Assembly (NCBI GenBank): GCA_949291945.1
Contig: CASEXH010000003.1
Coordinates: forward strand, 1 to 64,000
Direction: 5' to 3'
Length of the DNA stretch: 64,000 nt
Source: an uncultured Bacillota bacterium
GTDB lineage: Bacteria; Bacillota; Clostridia; Lachnospirales; Lachnospiraceae
This document shows, in pieces, positions 1 to 7,388 of this stretch (positions within the stretch are counted from its first letter, which is position 1; each line of letters starts with the position of its first letter). Position numbers and translations under genes: made by a program. The notes under the pieces are model-generated. The model did no database searches and had not been told where the DNA came from. It was given only the letters and a program-made list of their open reading frames with translations.

Positions 1-224
1 ATAGGATTTTCCTACTGTATTGTTATCAGCTTACCAAGGCTTGCAGAGTTTCCTCCGCTCGCCAGGGGAAATCAGCTACGCTGATTTCACAGCTCGCACA
101 ACTGTTCTAGTATATCACGAAACAGGGAGTCAGGGAAACCTCTATGTTCACCTGACAGCTGACATAGAAAAAGAGACTGACCAATCCGGCAGCCTCTTTT
201 CTCCGTTCATTATTTCGCAGAAAG
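1..224. other. Non-coding edge region with a short perfect hairpin
   Basis: I find no convincing gene here. The only clear structure is a perfect 9-bp inverted repeat, GAAATCAGC / GCTGATTTC, at 68-88 with a 3-base loop. The surrounding sequence resembles the palindromic short repeats elsewhere in the window in style but I cannot show that it is the same family. It lies downstream of the minus-strand nuclease pseudogene and may hold its transcript end. Confidence 0.3.
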
Positions 225-980
225 CTAAATCCCATATTCCTGGAATAATTTTTCCAGCAGCTGAGGATCAGACGCAGCCTTCACTATTAAAGATGTCTTT
301 CCATCTTTATCCAGACACAAGATCAAACGGTTATACCGTTCCTGATTTTCCTGCCTGCCCTCTTGTCGTCCCTCTTCTATGAAATCATCACGCAGCATTT
401 GTCCCAGTATTGTCATTTTGACTTCCTCCTTTATCTTTTCCAGGTCTGCTCTGCTGAGCAGTTTGTTTGCCAAGGCATAGAGCATAGCTTCCATTTTCTT
501 CGCCTCTTCTATGCTGATCAGCTTATCTTCTCTATTCACTGCCTTGATTCCTTCCAGTATCCGGGTTTTGATCTCTGATTTGCCGCTCATAAGAGGGCTG
601 AGCAGCACCGGGATCAAGTCTTTTCTTTTCAGCTTTTTCTTCTTTTGTATTTTCCTCAGGATTTTGTCCCCGTCTTTTTTCTTCATTTGTATCAGTTTGA
701 CCCGGTAGGTATTGATCCCCTCGGTGATCTCTGTAAGAATGTGTTTTCTGTTTGCGGTACAGATCACACAGGTAAGGACTTCTACCCCATAGGTCCTGCT
801 GGTAGCTGCCTCATACTCCCGGAACCTCCGCAGGTCAGCCTTGGTAAGAGGATCGCTTTCAAATTCAATATGATACCACCAGCCGTTTCTCATCACATAG
901 TTAAAATCCTGATACATCTTTCTGGTTTCCAGATGTACCAGCTCCGTAGGAGCGATTCCTTTTACAGGTTCCTTTACACC

Positions 981-1143
981 TAGTGTGCTGTACCCTTCAC
1001 TTTCAGCAGAATGACGCAGAATGAATTTTTACTCTGCAAGGCGGAGGAATGAGGCGATGCGGTGGCATCGTCGATTGACGCCAACGCAGCAGATAGAAAT
1101 TCAGGCAAGTCATTATGCGAAATGTGAATGGTACAGTGCACTA
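981..1143. mobile_element. MITE-like element 1, TA-flanked, inside the nuclease gene
   Basis: A 159-bp insert bounded by TA on both sides. Its ends are an 18-bp inverted repeat, GTGTGCTGTACCCTTCAC against GTGCACTGTACCATTCAC (15 of 18 match). It has no transposase. The flanking codons join as TGG CTA GGT once the insert and one TA are removed. TA target duplication is typical of IS630/Tc1-mariner-mobilised elements; the mobilising transposase is not in the window. Confidence 0.75.
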
Positions 1144-1236
1144 GCCACTTCAGTAATTCCTCTCCGAAAAACTGGGCCCCGGTCTTCATGATCTCGTCTT
1201 CTACCTGTCCCAGGGGTTTTGATGATCCCTGACACT

Positions 1237-1396
1237 TATAGCAATCCAAGGAAATATCGCACCAAATCCAGTGCATCAGAATGCGAAATCCAGCGTCAGC
1301 CAGCTTTGACGTGCCCCGGCACGCCATCAGCTGCCTTCCTTGTCTTTCACGTTCTGCTACACAGTCTTTGCTGTAATATTTTCTTGGATTGCTATA
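1237..1396. mobile_element. MITE-like element 2, TA-flanked, inside the nuclease gene
   Basis: A second insert of about 156 bp with a near-perfect 21-bp terminal inverted repeat, TATAGCAATCCAAGGAAATAT against TATAGCAATCCAAGAAAATAT (20 of 21). It sits between the third codon after the TTG start and the rest of the nuclease gene; removing it with one TA gives GAA ACT AAG TGT CAG in frame. Its end sequence differs from element 1, so the two are not copies of one another at the termini. The middle of both contains a loosely similar GC-rich hairpin core. Confidence 0.7.
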
Positions 1397-1407
1397 GTTT
1401 CCTTCAA

Positions 1408-1804
1408 CCGGCCTCCTTTCGGGCCTGCAGAAACTGTATCTGTAAAATATTATACACAAAAGAAATGGCTCTGCCCAGATTATTTTTTTATATACGTTGA
1501 AAAATGTCCGAACCGGACGGATTTGTTATTAAGATTATTTTTAGAACTGTTTCCGCTTTGCAGCTTTCTAAAGTTCCTGCACACAGCAGGATTTATATTT
1601 TACAGATACCTCTGCTTACCACTTCCTGTAACTGTAGGATAGCACAGAACATGGACGAAGTACAGGACTTTTCATAATCTCTATCTTCCTCCTAAAGTTC
1701 TGGGTATCGTCCCAAGTCTCCAAGCAACCGGAATAAGGAAAACTCCCGTCATATTTTTCCTATTTCTATAATATGCTATAAAAAGAAATGCAGGAGGTGC
1801 AGCC
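1408..1804. other. Intergenic region between divergent genes
   Basis: No gene recognised. It carries the ribosome site of the minus-strand nuclease gene (1412-1419), a small palindrome GTCCG-AAC-CGGAC at 1506-1518, and near its right end an A/T-rich stretch with TATAAT-like sequence around 1766 that could serve the plus-strand gene at 1805, whose AGGAGG site is at 1792-1797. Confidence 0.4.
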
Positions 1805-2242
1805 ATGAGCTCAAAAACTAAAATTGTGGTATTACATATGAAAGAAGTTATCTACACCGGTATTTTCGTGGTCTTTGCCATTGTACTGGCTGTTCTGCTC
1901 TTTATGATGTTTGGAAGAGACAAGGCGGCGGATCCGGCCAGCGCCCAGGCTGTCTATCATGCCGGTGTCTACACAAGTCCCATAACCTTAAATGACAATA
2001 CCTTTGACGTAGAGGTTACTGTGGACGAAGACCACATTAATTCCATCTCTTTGAAAAATCTCAGCGAGACCACCACCGCCATGTATCCTCTGATGGAGCC
2101 AGCCCTGGATGCTCTCTCCACTCAGATCTGTGAATCCCAGTCCACAGAAAACATTACCTACTCCGAGGAAAACAAATATACCTCCATGCTGCTTTTGGAC
2201 GCCATCAATAAAGCGCTGGATAAAGCAAGGATCGCCGATTAG
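1805..2242 (+). CDS. Membrane-anchored FMN-bind-like protein
   Basis: A 145-residue protein with one transmembrane segment at about residues 14-35 (GIFVVFAIVLAVLLF) and an extracytoplasmic domain. The outer part follows the pattern of FMN-binding domains: G-x-Y near residue 55, a strand with VEVTVDEDHINSI, an ET pair, and a C-terminal TS-x5-A-x3-AL-x2-A segment. In true covalent FMN-bind proteins a S-G-A-T motif carries the flavin; here the corresponding stretch reads EENKYTSML, so covalent flavinylation looks doubtful. The start is fixed by AGGAGG seven bases upstream. A terminator follows directly, so it is probably monocistronic. The role is unknown; the fold assignment is moderately sure. 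Confidence 0.65.
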   Translation: MSSKTKIVVLHMKEVIYTGIFVVFAIVLAVLLFMMFGRDKAADPASAQAVYHAGVYTSPITLNDNTFDVEVTVDEDHINSISLKNLSETTTAMYPLMEPALDALSTQICESQSTENITYSEENKYTSMLLLDAINKALDKARIAD

Positions 2243-2270
2243 AAAGGGAGCTTTCACAGCTCCTTTTCTG
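2243..2270 (+). terminator. Rho-independent terminator
   Basis: A stem AAAGGGAGCT / AGCTCCTTTT with a 5-base loop followed by T-rich sequence, starting right after the stop codon of the FMN-bind-like gene. Confidence 0.75.
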
Positions 2271-2351
2271 TTTCTCCGCTTACATCTACCTTCTTTTCTC
2301 CTGTAATTTTCCTTTACATGGCCTTTTCTTTCCCGATTTCCCTTATGCTGC

Positions 2352-2380
2352 TTGATGTGCCCGTTCCACAATGCTATACT
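2352..2380 (+). promoter_or_regulatory. Sigma-A promoter for the CD3324-type gene
   Basis: TTGATG (2352-2357) and TATACT (2375-2380) are separated by 17 bases. Transcription would begin near 2387, leaving a leader of roughly 190 nt before the TTG start at 2575. The leader carries a short reading frame and competing hairpins. Confidence 0.6.
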
Positions 2381-2428
2381 GCTCTTGTAAAATAAGATCC
2401 TTATATCATAATCGGAGTGATGAAATCT

Positions 2429-2488
2429 ATGTGCAGAAACAGAAAAAAGAGAAATCAAGGCATTCTCCATGCAAAGCCGGTATCCTGA
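2429..2488 (+). CDS. Putative 19-residue leader peptide
   Basis: A short frame MCRNRKKRNQGILHAKPVS begins at ATG 2429, 11 bases after a GGAG at 2414-2417; an in-frame ATG at 2420 is too close to that GGAG to be the better start. Its stop codon (2486-2488) falls in the loop of the first leader hairpin, and its last codons cover that hairpin's 5' arm. This is the arrangement of erm/cat-type leader peptides, whose stalled ribosome frees a downstream start. That the peptide is made is an inference. Confidence 0.4.
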   Translation: MCRNRKKRNQGILHAKPVS

Positions 2489-2567
2489 GCGGCCTTTGCA
2501 TGGAGCAGCCAGAACAGCCGCTCACGAAAAATGCCGGCTTTGCTCCTTGGCTAGATCAAGAAGGAGG
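2465..2567 (+). promoter_or_regulatory. Candidate translational attenuator with anti-Shine-Dalgarno
   Basis: The leader RNA can form mutually exclusive helices. Helix A is a perfect 12-bp pair, CTCCATGCAAAG (2465-2476) with CTTTGCATGGAG (2494-2505). An anti-SD, CTCCTT (2543-2548), can pair with the AAGGAG (2561-2566) of the next gene. Alternative pairs GCAAAGCCGG (2471-2480) with CCGGCTTTGC (2534-2543), and GGAGCA (2502-2507) with TGCTCC (2541-2546), would occupy the anti-SD and free the ribosome site. A ribosome paused on the leader peptide would break helix A. This is read directly from the sequence; switching is inferred. Confidence 0.5.
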
Positions 2568-2574
2568 CCTGCAT

Positions 2575-2838
2575 TTGAAGTATATAAACGCAAAGACAAT
2601 TCTTCCCAAAGCGCTGATCGAAGAGCTCCAGAACTATGTCCAGGCCGGCTATATCTATGTGCCGGCAAAAGAGGAGCGGCACAGATCCTGGGGAGAGGTG
2701 TCCGGTTATCGAGAAGAACTGGAAAGGCGCAACAAAAAGATCCGGATGGAATACGGACAAGGCATTTCTGTGGAGGAACTTGCCTGCCGCTATTGTCTTT
2801 CCATATCTGCTATACGAAAAATCATTTATCATAAGTAA
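2575..2838 (+). CDS. CD3324-type small helix-turn-helix protein
   Basis: An 87-residue protein beginning LKYINAKTILP from a TTG codon, chosen because AAGGAGG lies 7 bases upstream and the family starts with MKYxNAxxxLP. The N-terminal half matches the CD3324 family layout: a short helix, QNYVQAGYIYVP, and the charged KEERHRSWGEVSGYREEL segment. The C-terminus (GISVEELACRYCLSISAIRK) reads as a helix-turn-helix. Members are small cytoplasmic DNA-binding candidates of unknown target. An upstream in-frame extension exists but its ATG would overlap the promoter. Expression is probably controlled through the structured leader, and a strong terminator follows. Confidence 0.75.
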   Translation: MKYINAKTILPKALIEELQNYVQAGYIYVPAKEERHRSWGEVSGYREELERRNKKIRMEYGQGISVEELACRYCLSISAIRKIIYHK

Positions 2839-2842
2839 AATG

Positions 2843-2883
2843 GACCGCCGCATGAAAAATACCAAAATGCGGCGGTCTTTTTA
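2843..2883 (+). terminator. Strong rho-independent terminator
   Basis: A perfect 11-bp stem GACCGCCGCAT / ATGCGGCGGTC with a 13-base loop and a TTTTT run, just after the CD3324-type gene. Confidence 0.9.
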
Positions 2884-2970
2884 TACAAAACACTTCGGTA
2901 TCATTCTGTAGATTGCGGACAGACAAAACCTCCAGGTAAAATATTCTTATCCTCGCAGACATACCGAGAC

Positions 2971-3081
2971 GGGGCTGTCGTATTAGTCATATTTCAGGAA
3001 TATTTATACATTTTATGCGAATTTGTCGAGCATAGCTTTGAGACCATAGGCTCAAAGCGGCACAGACTGAGCAATAAAATG
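2971..3081. repeat. Dispersed palindromic repeat, copy 1 (right end lost or degenerate)
   Basis: This stretch aligns with the element at 43891-44037: shared blocks include TCAGGAATATTTATACATTTTAT (as TCAGGAATATTTRTACA), GAATTTGTCGAGCAYAG and ATAGGCTCAA. The left terminus (GGGGCTGTCGTATTAGTCA) is diverged and the right terminus cannot be followed beyond ATAAAATG, where the next gene's ribosome site starts. Confidence 0.75.
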
Positions 3082-3093
3082 GAGGATATTCAG

Positions 3094-3726
3094 ATGGCTA
3101 TGACAGATAAAATCTATCCCCGGACCGGCGATAGGAAAACCGTTTATTTAAAAAACGTAATTGACAATCCCAATATCCAAATAGGGGATTATACCATCTA
3201 CAATGACTTTGTCCATGATCCCAGAGAATTCCTGAAAAATAATATCTTATATCATTATCCCATCAACAAAGACCGGCTGATCATTGGAAAGTTTTGTTCC
3301 ATTGCCTGCGGTGCTAAATTTCTTTTTAACAGTGCCAATCATAGAATAGCTTCTCTTTCCACCTATACCTTTCCTTTGTTTTTTGAAGAATGGGGCCTTG
3401 AGAAAGAGAATGTTGCCCAGGCCTGGGATCAAAAAGGGGATATTATTATAGGCAATGACGTCTGGATCGGTTACGAAGCTGTGATCCTCCCCGGAGTGAC
3501 CATTGGAGACGGCGCTGTGATCGGCTGCCGGGCGGTCGTCACCAAAGACGTGCCTCCTTATACCATTGTAGGAGGAGTCCCAGCAAAGCCTATCCGAAAA
3601 CGGTTTGATGAAGAAACCATAAAGGAACTCCAGAAGATAAAATGGTGGGACTGGCCGGAAGAAAAAATTGCGGAAAAAATTCCTGCCATACAAGCCGGGG
3701 ATTTAGAAGAATTAAGAGAGGGATAG
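3094..3726 (+). CDS. Vat/CatB-like hexapeptide O-acetyltransferase
   Basis: A 210-residue left-handed beta-helix acetyltransferase. It has the xenobiotic acetyltransferase pattern: N-terminal IYPRTGD and [10 protein letters not shown], the loop [20 protein letters not shown] with the catalytic-type His of NHR, and hexapeptide repeats [26 protein letters not shown] ending in GGVPAKPI. Family members transfer acetyl from acetyl-CoA to streptogramin A or chloramphenicol, but many homologues have no known substrate, so resistance is only a possibility. The start chosen is ATG 3094, 8 bases after GGAGG; an ATG at 3079 lies inside the ribosome site and repeat. The stop is 2 bases before the next gene, so both are probably one transcript. 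Confidence 0.85.
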   Translation: MAMTDKIYPRTGDRKTVYLKNVIDNPNIQIGDYTIYNDFVHDPREFLKNNILYHYPINKDRLIIGKFCSIACGAKFLFNSANHRIASLSTYTFPLFFEEWGLEKENVAQAWDQKGDIIIGNDVWIGYEAVILPGVTIGDGAVIGCRAVVTKDVPPYTIVGGVPAKPIRKRFDEETIKELQKIKWWDWPEEKIAEKIPAIQAGDLEELREG

Positions 3727-3728
3727 AT

Positions 3729-4430
3729 ATGTGTACAAGATTTGTTTATAACGGAAAAGATACAATTACAGGATTTAACTTTGACATTGATCTGTCTGTA
3801 TGGGATCACAAAATCATCAAAGAAAAAGACCGGTTTTATATCGGGATAAAAATGCCGGATAACCGGTATCATTCCTTCCATGGAGTTCACCGGAATGGAA
3901 ATACAGGGACCCTCCTCTATGTTCATGGAAATCCCCGGGGAAGATATGTTGAGGGAAACTCCTCTTATACCATTGCTGATCTTACAGAAAATTATATCCG
4001 GGGTATTCTTTCCTTTGATGAGGTTTTACATATCCTGCAGGAGCAGAAAATTGTTTATTCCCCGGACACAACCATGCAGGCCATGCTTTCTGACAGATAT
4101 GGAAGAGTCCTTCTCATAGAGCCTGGGATCGGGTATCGGCTGGAGCAGAAGCAGTATTCTCTCATGACAAACTACTCTGTGCTGAAGCCTGAAAGCACCC
4201 GCCCTTATATAGTACCCGGCGATGACCGGTATGAGCGGGCACAGGCGCAGCTTGAAAAGCAGAAAGAAACCTTTTCTGTTTCCGACGCTTTCCACATATT
4301 AAAATCCGTTAGACAGGAAGGTCTGTGGGCAACAAGAGTTACCTTTGTATATTCCGTCATGGAAAAGAAAATTTACTATGTGCTGAACAATGATTTTGAA
4401 GAAATGTCAGAATATTTCTTCGATACTTGA
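3729..4430 (+). CDS. Ntn-hydrolase of the linear amide hydrolase/choloylglycine family
   Basis: A 233-residue protein starting MCTRF, so the catalytic Cys becomes N-terminal after Met removal, as in bile salt hydrolases and penicillin V acylases. Arg4 and the following GFNFDID block match the family's active-site start, and the late TRVTFVYSV-x8-YYVLNN segment fits the strand that carries the conserved Arg. It is shorter than classic bile salt hydrolases (about 315-330 residues), so it belongs to a smaller linear amide C-N hydrolase branch and the substrate is unknown. It follows the acetyltransferase with only two bases between, suggesting co-translation. Its end overlaps the convergent membrane-protein gene by 24 bases. 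Confidence 0.75.
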   Translation: MCTRFVYNGKDTITGFNFDIDLSVWDHKIIKEKDRFYIGIKMPDNRYHSFHGVHRNGNTGTLLYVHGNPRGRYVEGNSSYTIADLTENYIRGILSFDEVLHILQEQKIVYSPDTTMQAMLSDRYGRVLLIEPGIGYRLEQKQYSLMTNYSVLKPESTRPYIVPGDDRYERAQAQLEKQKETFSVSDAFHILKSVRQEGLWATRVTFVYSVMEKKIYYVLNNDFEEMSEYFFDT

Positions 4431-4781
4431 TTTAAAAAGTTCTTCTACCTTAATCCTGTCTTCGGAGGCTTCATAAGGCCAGAAATAATATCTTATCTGA
4501 TCTCCCGTATTATACGAGTTCAGGGTAATATCTTCCATAACAGACTCTTTGGAACAATCCAGCAGAATTTCTTTTTCGTCCTTTGTTCTCTGAATTGTGA
4601 TTTCCCCCTTCTCCCGGTCTATTTCCAGGATTTTTCCTTCTTCCTGTGACCAATAGGTTCCCGAACCGCCGGAAATATTTTTCTGGTTTTTATCCGAAAT
4701 CAGTATTCCAGCGGTTCCCGCCAGAACCAGAAGAAACACGCTGGCAACACCCGCCAGTAATCTTTTAGAAGATCCCTTCAT
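4407..4781 (-). CDS. Small membrane-anchored protein, unknown
   Basis: A 124-residue protein with an N-terminal transmembrane segment or uncleaved signal (residues 7-29, rich in L/V/A/G) and an outside domain of predicted beta strands (KILEIDREKGEITIQ, EILLDCSK, DQIRYYFW). The strand pattern resembles an OB-like small barrel, but I do not recognise a family. It lies just downstream of the oxidoreductase gene on the same strand, 15 bases away, and may share its transcript. Its 3' end overlaps the convergent hydrolase gene. Confidence 0.6.
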   Translation of the reverse strand: MKGSSKRLLAGVASVFLLVLAGTAGILISDKNQKNISGGSGTYWSQEEGKILEIDREKGEITIQRTKDEKEILLDCSKESVMEDITLNSYNTGDQIRYYFWPYEASEDRIKVEELFKSSIEEIF

Positions 4782-4796
4782 TCTATCACACCTTCC

Positions 4797-5774
4797 TTAT
4801 TCCATGGGAAACTTCAGCCCCCACTGCTCTCTTGCCTGATCCATCAGTCCCATGATTTCCATAGTTTCTTTGTGAGGCATCTGAGGGCACTGGGTAAGGC
4901 CCTTTTCTATAGCTTCTTTGCAGGCCAGAACTTCATACTCGTATCCGGTGATCTGTTCCGGACAATGGTACTGAGCCTTTACCTGACGGTCCCGGTCATA
5001 GATGGTCAGGGTCTGGAAATTATTGATATTCTCCACTACTGCAAAGCCTTCTGTTCCGTAGATGATCCCCTGCCGGTCAGAAAGGACCCGCATAGAGCTG
5101 TTAAGAACTGCCATTTTCCCTCCCGGATAGATCAGTGTAATACTGTTTTGGGCGTCTACGCCGGTATCTGTCATAATGGCAGTAGATACCATTTTCTCTA
5201 TCTGATTGCCAAAGACCATAGAAGCAAAATTCAGGGCATATACCCCAACGTCCAGAAGCGCTCCGCCGCCCAGTTCCGGCTTCAGAAGTCTCGGCACGTC
5301 TCCGATAAGATAACAGAGATTTGCAGTGAGCGTCATAGGCGCTCCGATAGCTCCTTGGGCCAGTACCTGACGGATGGTATCCCACATAGGCATGTACCGT
5401 ACCCACATGGCCTCAGCAAGCAGCACTCCTTTTTCCCTGGCCAGCTCTGTCATTTCTCTGGCCTGCTTCTGGTTTATGGCAAAAGCTTTTTCACATAATG
5501 CATTTCTGCCATGAGCAATGAGCATTTTCACATTCTCATAGTGTTCCGACATAGGACTGGCCACATAAACCAGATCTACATTTTCATCTGCAGCTATCTC
5601 CTCATAGGAGCCATAAGCTTTCTCAATCTGAAAACGTTCTGCAAAGGCTTCTGCCTTCTCCAGGCTTCTGGAAGCCACCGCATAGATCCTGGCTTCTTTC
5701 ATCCTAGCCACGGTATCCGCCATAGTTGCCGCAATATTTCCTGTGCTTAAAATACCTACTCTCAACTGCTCCAT
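4797..5774 (-). CDS. Gfo/Idh/MocA family NAD(P)-dependent oxidoreductase
   Basis: A 325-residue two-domain oxidoreductase. The N-terminal Rossmann fold carries GILSTGNIA near residue 8 and the family EKAF motif (usually EKP) around residue 95, whose Lys is the catalytic residue. The C-terminal domain has AMWVRYMPMW and GGGALLDVGVYALNF, typical of the trans-1,2-dihydrobenzene-1,2-diol dehydrogenase/glucose-fructose oxidoreductase branch. It most likely oxidises or reduces a sugar or polyol; the substrate cannot be told. The small membrane protein follows on the same strand. Confidence 0.85.
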   Translation of the reverse strand: MEQLRVGILSTGNIAATMADTVARMKEARIYAVASRSLEKAEAFAERFQIEKAYGSYEEIAADENVDLVYVASPMSEHYENVKMLIAHGRNALCEKAFAINQKQAREMTELAREKGVLLAEAMWVRYMPMWDTIRQVLAQGAIGAPMTLTANLCYLIGDVPRLLKPELGGGALLDVGVYALNFASMVFGNQIEKMVSTAIMTDTGVDAQNSITLIYPGGKMAVLNSSMRVLSDRQGIIYGTEGFAVVENINNFQTLTIYDRDRQVKAQYHCPEQITGYEYEVLACKEAIEKGLTQCPQMPHKETMEIMGLMDQAREQWGLKFPME

Positions 5775-5832
5775 TTTATTTTCCTCCCGATTTTAGTTTC
5801 TGCCTTCCAATTCTCAGAAGATATAGGCTTCT

Positions 5833-5950
5833 CTATTTCATCTTTCCTGTAATTTCCAAAACATTTCCATCCGGATCTGTGATATTGAAATAGTAGTAAG
5901 GACTACTAATTTCATGATCCGCCCTCCCCAACTTCAACTTCAGGGCTCTG
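5833..5950 (-). pseudogene. C-terminal remnant of a VOC (glyoxalase-type) protein
   Basis: Between two minus-strand genes a short frame reads ADHEISSPYYYFNITDPDGN then VLEITGKMK and stops. The F-x-I-x-DPDGNxLEI pattern is the closing strand of vicinal oxygen chelate proteins (glyoxalase I, bleomycin resistance), where the Glu is a metal ligand. Nothing of the preceding 80-90 residues is present, because the upstream sequence is the end of the DUF6483 gene. I read it as a decayed leftover. Confidence 0.65.
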
Positions 5951-6305
5951 TTAATCCATACGCCTCTGCCAGGCTTTCCAGCCCTTCTAAAATCTCTTCT
6001 CTGGAATAATCATGCTCCTCCAGAAAATCATCATCAAATTCATCTAAATGCTGATAAAAATCCGCCACCATGATCCCGTATCCCGGTGTATTCTCCGGAA
6101 AATCTCCCAGAAGAATATTCTCCGCTTCATTGATCTCTCCCCGGTCTGCCATCTCCAGGATCCGGGCATAGAGCTTTTCTTCCTCTGTCCGCTCCTCCTC
6201 TACAGGCAGTTCATAGCGGACCTCCCGCTGTCCCGTCAGGACCAGAGCCAGGCCCCGGACCACATCATTGATCATACGCATAAGATAATCCTGTTTAACT
6301 CCCAT
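5940..6305 (-). CDS. DUF6483-like protein
   Basis: A 121-residue acidic, helical cytoplasmic protein beginning MGVKQDYLMRMINDVVRGL. The family, common in Lachnospiraceae, has this start (YLMRMI..) followed by helical TPR-like segments such as LEMADRGEINEAENILL. No catalytic residues are evident and the role is unknown. I chose ATG 6305 because AGGAAGAGG lies before it; an ATG at 6323 overlaps the stop of the alcohol dehydrogenase gene (TAATG) and is possible. It is the last gene of the run that begins with the methyltransferase at 11002. Confidence 0.7.
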   Translation of the reverse strand: MGVKQDYLMRMINDVVRGLALVLTGQREVRYELPVEEERTEEEKLYARILEMADRGEINEAENILLGDFPENTPGYGIMVADFYQHLDEFDDDFLEEHDYSREEILEGLESLAEAYGLTEP

Positions 6306-6322
6306 GTGACCTCTTCCTTTCA

Positions 6323-7372
6323 TTATACCTTAATCGCAAATTTGATCACGCCGTCCTGTTTCTTCTCAAAGATCTCATAAGCTTCCATAATATGTTTCAA
6401 AGTCGTCCGGTGAGTGATCAGCGGGCTGGTATCCAGCTCTCCCTTTTGGATCAGGTCCATGATCTGATCACAATAACAGCCGTCTACCCCGCCTGTCTTA
6501 AAGACCAGGTTCTTTCCATACATGGAAGGCAGAGGCAGCCGCTGGTCTTCTTCATACATAGCCACTAAGGTGACCACTGCATTGGGCCTGGCGATCTTCC
6601 AGGCAGTCTGGAAGGTATCTTTTCCTCCTGCCACCTCAAAGACCCGGTCTGCTCCCTGTCCATGAGACAGATCCCGGATCTGGGCTTCCAGATCCTTTTC
6701 TGAAATTTTACCGGGATTTATGCAGAATTCCGCCAGATGGTTGTCCTTTACTACATCCAGACGGTTCTCGTCGGTATCCAGGGCAATGATCTTTCCAGGG
6801 TCATAAAGTCTGGCGCACATCATGGTACACAGTCCCGCAGGACCTGCCCCGATCACCGCCACAATGTCTCCTTTGCTGATCTCTCCGATCCTGGCAGCCC
6901 AGTAACCGGTAGACAGAAGATCCCCGGTGAAAAGAGCAGCTTCGTCTGAAACACTGTCGGGGATTTTCGTAAGACCGTTGTCTCCGTAAGGGATCCGGAC
7001 ATACTCTGCCTGTCCTCCGTCGATCCGGCACCCAAGGGCCCAGCCGCCCAGAGGGTCACTGCAGTTATTTACAAAGCCTCGCTCACAGTAAAAACAGCTT
7101 CCGCAGAAAGTCTCCACATTCACCGCCACCCGGTCTCCCGGTTTCACCTTTTTCACAGCTTTTCCGGTTTCTTCCACCACCCCTACAAACTCATGGCCCA
7201 GGATAGTTCCCGGAACAGCATTTGGCACCGCTCCATGCTTGATATGGATATCGCTGGAACAGATAGTGGTAAGAGTCACTCTCACCAAAACGTCTGTATC
7301 CCTTTCCAGACAGGGCCTGGGCCGTTCTGTAAGGACCAGTTTTCCTTTTTTCTCAAAAACTACCGCCTTCAT
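6323..7372 (-). CDS. Zinc-dependent medium-chain alcohol dehydrogenase
   Basis: A 349-residue MDR enzyme. Catalytic zinc ligands are visible as Cys38 (TTICSSD) and the GHE at about 59-61; the structural zinc site is the four-Cys lobe C-G-S-C-x2-C-x7-C near residues 90-104. A Rossmann GAGPAG motif sits near residue 176. Together with D-x-D after strand 2 (ALDTDENR) this suggests NAD(H) use. The closest group by feel is the threonine/sorbitol or glutathione-independent formaldehyde dehydrogenase-like branch; substrate unknown. It lies 16 bases after nadE in the same direction and its stop overlaps a possible start of the next gene. Confidence 0.88.
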   Translation of the reverse strand: MKAVVFEKKGKLVLTERPRPCLERDTDVLVRVTLTTICSSDIHIKHGAVPNAVPGTILGHEFVGVVEETGKAVKKVKPGDRVAVNVETFCGSCFYCERGFVNNCSDPLGGWALGCRIDGGQAEYVRIPYGDNGLTKIPDSVSDEAALFTGDLLSTGYWAARIGEISKGDIVAVIGAGPAGLCTMMCARLYDPGKIIALDTDENRLDVVKDNHLAEFCINPGKISEKDLEAQIRDLSHGQGADRVFEVAGGKDTFQTAWKIARPNAVVTLVAMYEEDQRLPLPSMYGKNLVFKTGGVDGCYCDQIMDLIQKGELDTSPLITHRTTLKHIMEAYEIFEKKQDGVIKFAIKV

Positions 7373-7388
7373 AAATGCCGCCTTTCTT

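Larger units (their letters stand above)
225..1407 (-). pseudogene. Rpn/PD-(D/E)XK nuclease-like gene interrupted by two short elements
   Basis: Three collinear coding pieces (1407-1395, 1238-1142 and 982-225) form one gene if two TA-flanked elements are removed. The start is a TTG at 1407 behind an AAAGGAGG ribosome site (1412-1419, spacing 4). The first pieces give LKETK, then QGSSKPLGQVEDEIMKTG and AQFFGEELLKW; the last resumes with LGVKEPVKGIAPTELVHLE, MYQDFNY and a WYHIEFESD motif. The Asp in MYQDF and the E-x-E-like HIEFES fit the catalytic core of Rpn/YhgA-type PD-(D/E)XK proteins, and NTYRV follows as in that family. The rebuilt frame is 864 nt (287 residues), a normal family length. 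In its present state translation would end inside an element; the longest intact piece starts at an internal ATG at 917. Rpn proteins are linked to DNA cleavage and recA-independent recombination; function here is inferred. Confidence 0.8.

Noticed and set aside
2371..2574. N-terminal extension of the CD3324-type protein to 155 residues
   Set aside because: Its ATG overlaps the promoter -10, the extension does not look like the family, and a TTG with ideal ribosome site begins the conserved part.
4797..5774. Myo-inositol 2-dehydrogenase for the Gfo/Idh protein
   Set aside because: No inositol genes are nearby and the motifs fit several branches equally.
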